Positions 13,365 to 16,196 of a stretch of DNA of 16,196 bases are shown here, piece after piece. Made by a program: the position numbers and the translations under genes. Within the stretch, counting starts at the first letter, position 1, and every line of letters starts with the position of its first letter. The stretch is from Gemmatimonadota bacterium (lineage in GTDB: Bacteria; ARS69), in NCBI GenBank assembly GCA_030747075.1, contig JASLLL010000042.1:1-16196 (forward strand). Reading direction: 5' to 3'. Below the pieces are notes generated by a model. That model was given only the letters and a program-made list of their open reading frames with translations. It made no database searches and was not told the origin of the DNA.

Positions 13365-16196
13365 GTGTCTCTCCGGAATTCGCGTGGCTTCACTTTGACG
13401 GAGATGGTGATCGCGCTTCTCGTGGTGGGCTTGCTGGTTGCCGGGGTGTATCGCGTCTTCATCTCGGCCGAGGAGTCCTACGAGCGCGGCACGGAGAGCG
13501 TGGACGCGCAGCAGAATGCACGGGCGGTGCTGGCGTGGATGGGGCAGGAACTCCGATCGGCAAAGGGATTCTCGGTCATCGATTCCTCCGAAGTGACGCT
13601 GGTGACCGATGCTCGAGTTCGCGATCAGATTCGCACCTTCCGGCTCGACACAGCCGATCAGGACGGCGACGGGATCACTTCGGAACTGCTCCTGATCCGA
13701 AACCCGGCCGATGACGGATCGCCCGGGCCCGTGACAGACGAGATTGCGCTGGGAGTGGAAGTTCTGGCCTTTGTGTATCGGGACGGGGTCGGGGCGGTGA
13801 CGGGTTCGCGCGCGGCAGTTCATGAAGTGGAGGTGTTCGTGACGACGATCGGGTCCGGCAGCATGGCGAATGTCGACCGCGCGGGGGGGGCGGGTGTTCG
13901 GGAGGTCACGATGTCTACCCGCGTGCGATGCCGCAACCTCGGCAAGAGCGTCCCGACGCTCGGGGACGCGACTCCCCCCGACCCGCCACAGGGTCTGGTG
14001 GCGATCATGGCGTGCGGTACGGCCACCGTCGCATGGAGCGCGAATGCGGAAGCGGACCTGGCCGGATACTACCTGTCCTACTCCAACGCAGGAGGCGGGT
14101 CTCCCTATACCGGAACGGACTCCGACCAGGGGCCGTCGCCGATATTTGTCGGGAATGTGCTGAACTACACGCTGACCGGACTCGACCAGAGCGATATCTA
14201 CCACTTCAACCTGGAGGCGGTCGACGCAGCGGACAATGTGAGTTCATTTGCGCAGGAGGTGTCGGGCCAGCCGCAGGACGCACAACCTCCATCCGACCCG
14301 ATGAATCTGGCCGGGCGCGTAATCGGGAACGACAGCATCGAACTGGAGTGGGACTCGTCCCCGGAGTGGGACATCGGCGGCTATGAGATCCACTGGTTCG
14401 ACACGCAGGACTCGTCCAATGTCACCGTAGATACATCCAGCGGTCCGGAGTGGGTGCTGGTCGGGCTCACGAACGGCTCCGTGTACTCCGTCCGGGTTCT
14501 GGCTCTGGATGCTTGCGGCAACGCGAGTGATCTGACCAATCCCATCACGGTCACCATGGTTCCGTGCGACGAAGACATCACCTTCCCGGCGATTCCGACG
14601 AACTTCGCGGCCTTCGCCGGAGACGAGGTGGTGCATCTGTCGTGGGATTCCGTCCCCGATCCGGATGTTGTGGGCTACGAGGTCTTCTTCCGTGAATCGG
14701 GAGGAGGCGGCGGGACGACGCTGCTCGTGGGGAATGTCACATCATACAGCGTATACGGGCTCTACAACCAGACGACCTATGAGTTTCAGGTGGCCGCCCT
14801 CGACGGCTGTGAACACACCGGAGGCTTCACGGGGATGGTGAGCGCCACTCCTGTGCAGTGCGCGGGGAATACGGACCCTCCCGCTGTTCCATCGAACCTG
14901 ACGGCACAGGATGCCGGGTTGGGTGATCAGGTGTCGCTCTCCTGGACGCTTTCACAGAACGAGGGAGACATATTGGGGTATCGCGTCTGGTGGGGGACGG
15001 TCCCCGGGACCTGGAGTGCGTCGGAAGATGTGGGCGATACCGTGTTCCATGAAGTGACGGGTCTTTCCACCGGCGTGACCTACTACTTCACGGTGACCGC
15101 GTACGATGTGTGCGGGAACGAGAGTGCGTATGCGCAGTCGGTGACGGAAATTCCGACCTGGGGCTGTGCCTGTCCACCGGTGGCGGTGTGCTCGGCGCCC
15201 GCTGACTACGCGGTTCTGCAGGGGACCGTTCCGTGGACCGTATCCACTACCGCGTGTTCCACGAGTACCGTCAGCTATGTGGAGTTCTGGATCGACGGCC
15301 AGATTCGCTATGTGGACTACACGGCTCCCTGGGAGTACGGCGACTTTGGAATCGGATGGTACACCGTGACGGAGTCAGACGGACCGCATCAGCTGGTGGC
15401 GGTTGCCGCGGACCCGATGGGTTGTGAGGACTCCGACACGCTGGATGTCTATGTGGACAACTCGGGAATCGGGCCATCCTGCGTCGGTGTCGAGAATGGA
15501 GGCCCGGCCACCCTCGGAGGCGCCTGGGGGGAGAGCCTCTCCTTCCCGCTCACGAATCTGTCGGCGGTAGATACCTACTATCTGGACGGAATGAGTCTCA
15601 CCTGGAGTGACCCGACTCTTGGGATTCTCGCCGTCTTTGTGGATGGAGGCCTGGCCTATTCGGGGCCGAGTCCGGGACCGGCCTCGGGTGATACGGTTTC
15701 CATTTCGCCTTCCATCATGGTGCCCCCCCAGTCCAGCGTGACGGTGGATGTGACGCTCTGGGACAATCCTCCGTCGTTTCCTCCCGCCTTTGATCTCACC
15801 GGCGAGAACTGGACGGGGACATTCTTCGGAAGCCCCTCTGGAGTCTGCGGGCCGTATCCCATTCAGACGGATGTTGCCTGCTCTGTTGGGGTAGGGATTG
15901 TGAGCGTCACGAGCGCACGGGTCTACGATGTCTGGGGAGTTCCACAGATCGGAGACGAGTACTACACGGATCGTTCCTACACGCTGACCTATCTCCCGGT
16001 GGATCTGGACGATGCAATCCTGGTGCGCCAGCCCAATGACGACAAGAGCAGCGGGAACTCGCACGAACTCGTTCTCTCGGTCGACCACGATGTCACGGTC
16101 TGGATTGGATACGACCCGCGCGGGACACCGCCCGACTGGATCGAACAGAACTACACCGACACGGGACTCACGATCGGCGTGACGGACAGTGGAACT
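13365..16196 (+). CDS. PilW-like prepilin fused to four FN3 domains and further beta-domains (continues past window)
   Basis: The frame from GTG at 13365 (GAGGAG seven bases upstream) stays open for 944 codons to the window edge. A short leader MSLRNSRG precedes FTLTEMVIALLVVGLLVAGVY, a prepilin helix with Glu at +5; residues to about 200 form a PilW-like region. Then come four FN3 domains (about 204-304, 307-400, 406-500, 504-595), each with a hydrophobic-Trp strand (ELEWDSS, HLSWDSV, SLSWTLS) and a final Y/F-x-V-x-A strand. An Ig-like domain follows at about 606-698 (VEFWIDGQ, DGPHQLVAVAAD), then a beta-rich segment at 705-835. A last domain from about 844 contains YYTDRSYTLTYLP, RQPNDDKSSG and VTVWIGYDPRG. 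It is third in the pilin operon. The likely role is a long tip-located minor pilin that acts as adhesin or ligand-binding arm; this is inferred from architecture. An eight-G run lies at 13883-13890. Confidence 0.88.
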   Translation, partial: MSLRNSRGFTLTEMVIALLVVGLLVAGVYRVFISAEESYERGTESVDAQQNARAVLAWMGQELRSAKGFSVIDSSEVTLVTDARVRDQIRTFRLDTADQDGDGITSELLLIRNPADDGSPGPVTDEIALGVEVLAFVYRDGVGAVTGSRAAVHEVEVFVTTIGSGSMANVDRAGGAGVREVTMSTRVRCRNLGKSVPTLGDATPPDPPQGLVAIMACGTATVAWSANAEADLAGYYLSYSNAGGGSPYTGTDSDQGPSPIFVGNVLNYTLTGLDQSDIYHFNLEAVDAADNVSSFAQEVSGQPQDAQPPSDPMNLAGRVIGNDSIELEWDSSPEWDIGGYEIHWFDTQDSSNVTVDTSSGPEWVLVGLTNGSVYSVRVLALDACGNASDLTNPITVTMVPCDEDITFPAIPTNFAAFAGDEVVHLSWDSVPDPDVVGYEVFFRESGGGGGTTLLVGNVTSYSVYGLYNQTTYEFQVAALDGCEHTGGFTGMVSATPVQCAGNTDPPAVPSNLTAQDAGLGDQVSLSWTLSQNEGDILGYRVWWGTVPGTWSASEDVGDTVFHEVTGLSTGVTYYFTVTAYDVCGNESAYAQSVTEIPTWGCACPPVAVCSAPADYAVLQGTVPWTVSTTACSTSTVSYVEFWIDGQIRYVDYTAPWEYGDFGIGWYTVTESDGPHQLVAVAADPMGCEDSDTLDVYVDNSGIGPSCVGVENGGPATLGGAWGESLSFPLTNLSAVDTYYLDGMSLTWSDPTLGILAVFVDGGLAYSGPSPGPASGDTVSISPSIMVPPQSSVTVDVTLWDNPPSFPPAFDLTGENWTGTFFGSPSGVCGPYPIQTDVACSVGVGIVSVTSARVYDVWGVPQIGDEYYTDRSYTLTYLPVDLDDAILVRQPNDDKSSGNSHELVLSVDHDVTVWIGYDPRGTPPDWIEQNYTDTGLTIGVTDSGT
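13974..15153 (+). repeat. Four tandem FN3-domain coding units
   Basis: The units start near 13974, 14283, 14580 and 14874. Most open with a proline-rich linker such as PPDPPQGL, PPSDPMNL or PPAVPSNL. They are divergent at DNA level, with no obvious long identical stretches, so they look like old duplications and not a recently expanding array. Units two to four share a D-x-C motif in the F-G region and a second cysteine 17-18 residues later; unit one has DAADN instead. Confidence 0.7.

Noticed and set aside
1-16196. CRISPR arrays, tRNA or rRNA genes, insertion sequences, prophage or toxin-antitoxin genes
   Set aside because: Reading both strands showed no regularly spaced direct repeats, no cloverleaf-like sequence and no transposase, integrase or toxin motifs.

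Overview
The window is high-G+C DNA from a Gram-negative bacterium: it carries lipoprotein signal peptides, a probable outer-membrane beta-barrel C-terminus and type IV pilus minor pilins. The GWxTD-domain lipoprotein and the FN3-rich pilin-type protein are typical of the FCB group and of poorly cultured phyla such as Candidatus Eisenbacteria or Krumholzibacteria. That placement is inferred from gene content, not from a marker gene. I see no tRNA, rRNA, CRISPR array, insertion sequence or phage gene. The window looks chromosomal.

Layout. 1-66: the last 21 codons of a probable outer-membrane beta-barrel gene, followed by a GWxTD-domain lipoprotein (144-1688). Convergent to it is an exported protein with a helical repeat, a Tyr/Trp-rich block and a basic tail (1729-2886, minus strand), with a good sigma-70-type promoter. 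Divergent from that promoter is a tightly overlapping three-gene operon: a sulfatase-fold lipoprotein with TPRs (3090-4988), cutA (4981-5334) and moeA (5331-6602). A 296-base convergent intergenic region with a long hairpin follows. The next pair runs on the minus strand: a TIM-barrel-like protein of unknown function (8308-9315) translationally coupled to a NicO-type nickel/cobalt transporter (6899-8311). Divergent from it are an NCS2/SLC23-type permease (9413-10807) and a tryptophanase (10863-12260). The window ends in a pilin operon: a FimT/GspH-like pseudopilin (12428-12961), a PilV-like minor pilin (12958-13353) and a PilW-like pilin whose reading frame stays open to the window edge (13365 to beyond 16196). 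This last protein carries four FN3 domains, an Ig-like domain and at least two more beta-rich segments.

How the genes work together. Two themes stand out. One is envelope and surface display: GWxTD lipoprotein, Tyr/Trp-rich exported protein, lipoprotein hydrolase, and a pilin fused to a long adhesin-like array behind a possible sigma-54 promoter. The other is metal and small-molecule handling: CutA, MoeA, NicO transporter, nucleobase-type permease and tryptophanase. No complete new system can be demonstrated. The most interesting object is the pilin-FN3 fusion, with regularly spaced cysteine pairs and a run of eight G. Next are a tryptophanase with a tyrosine phenol-lyase-like backbone and the Tyr/Trp-rich protein. 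Several start codons are placed downstream of the longest possible frame, on the evidence of Shine-Dalgarno sites, signal peptides and ATGA overlaps.
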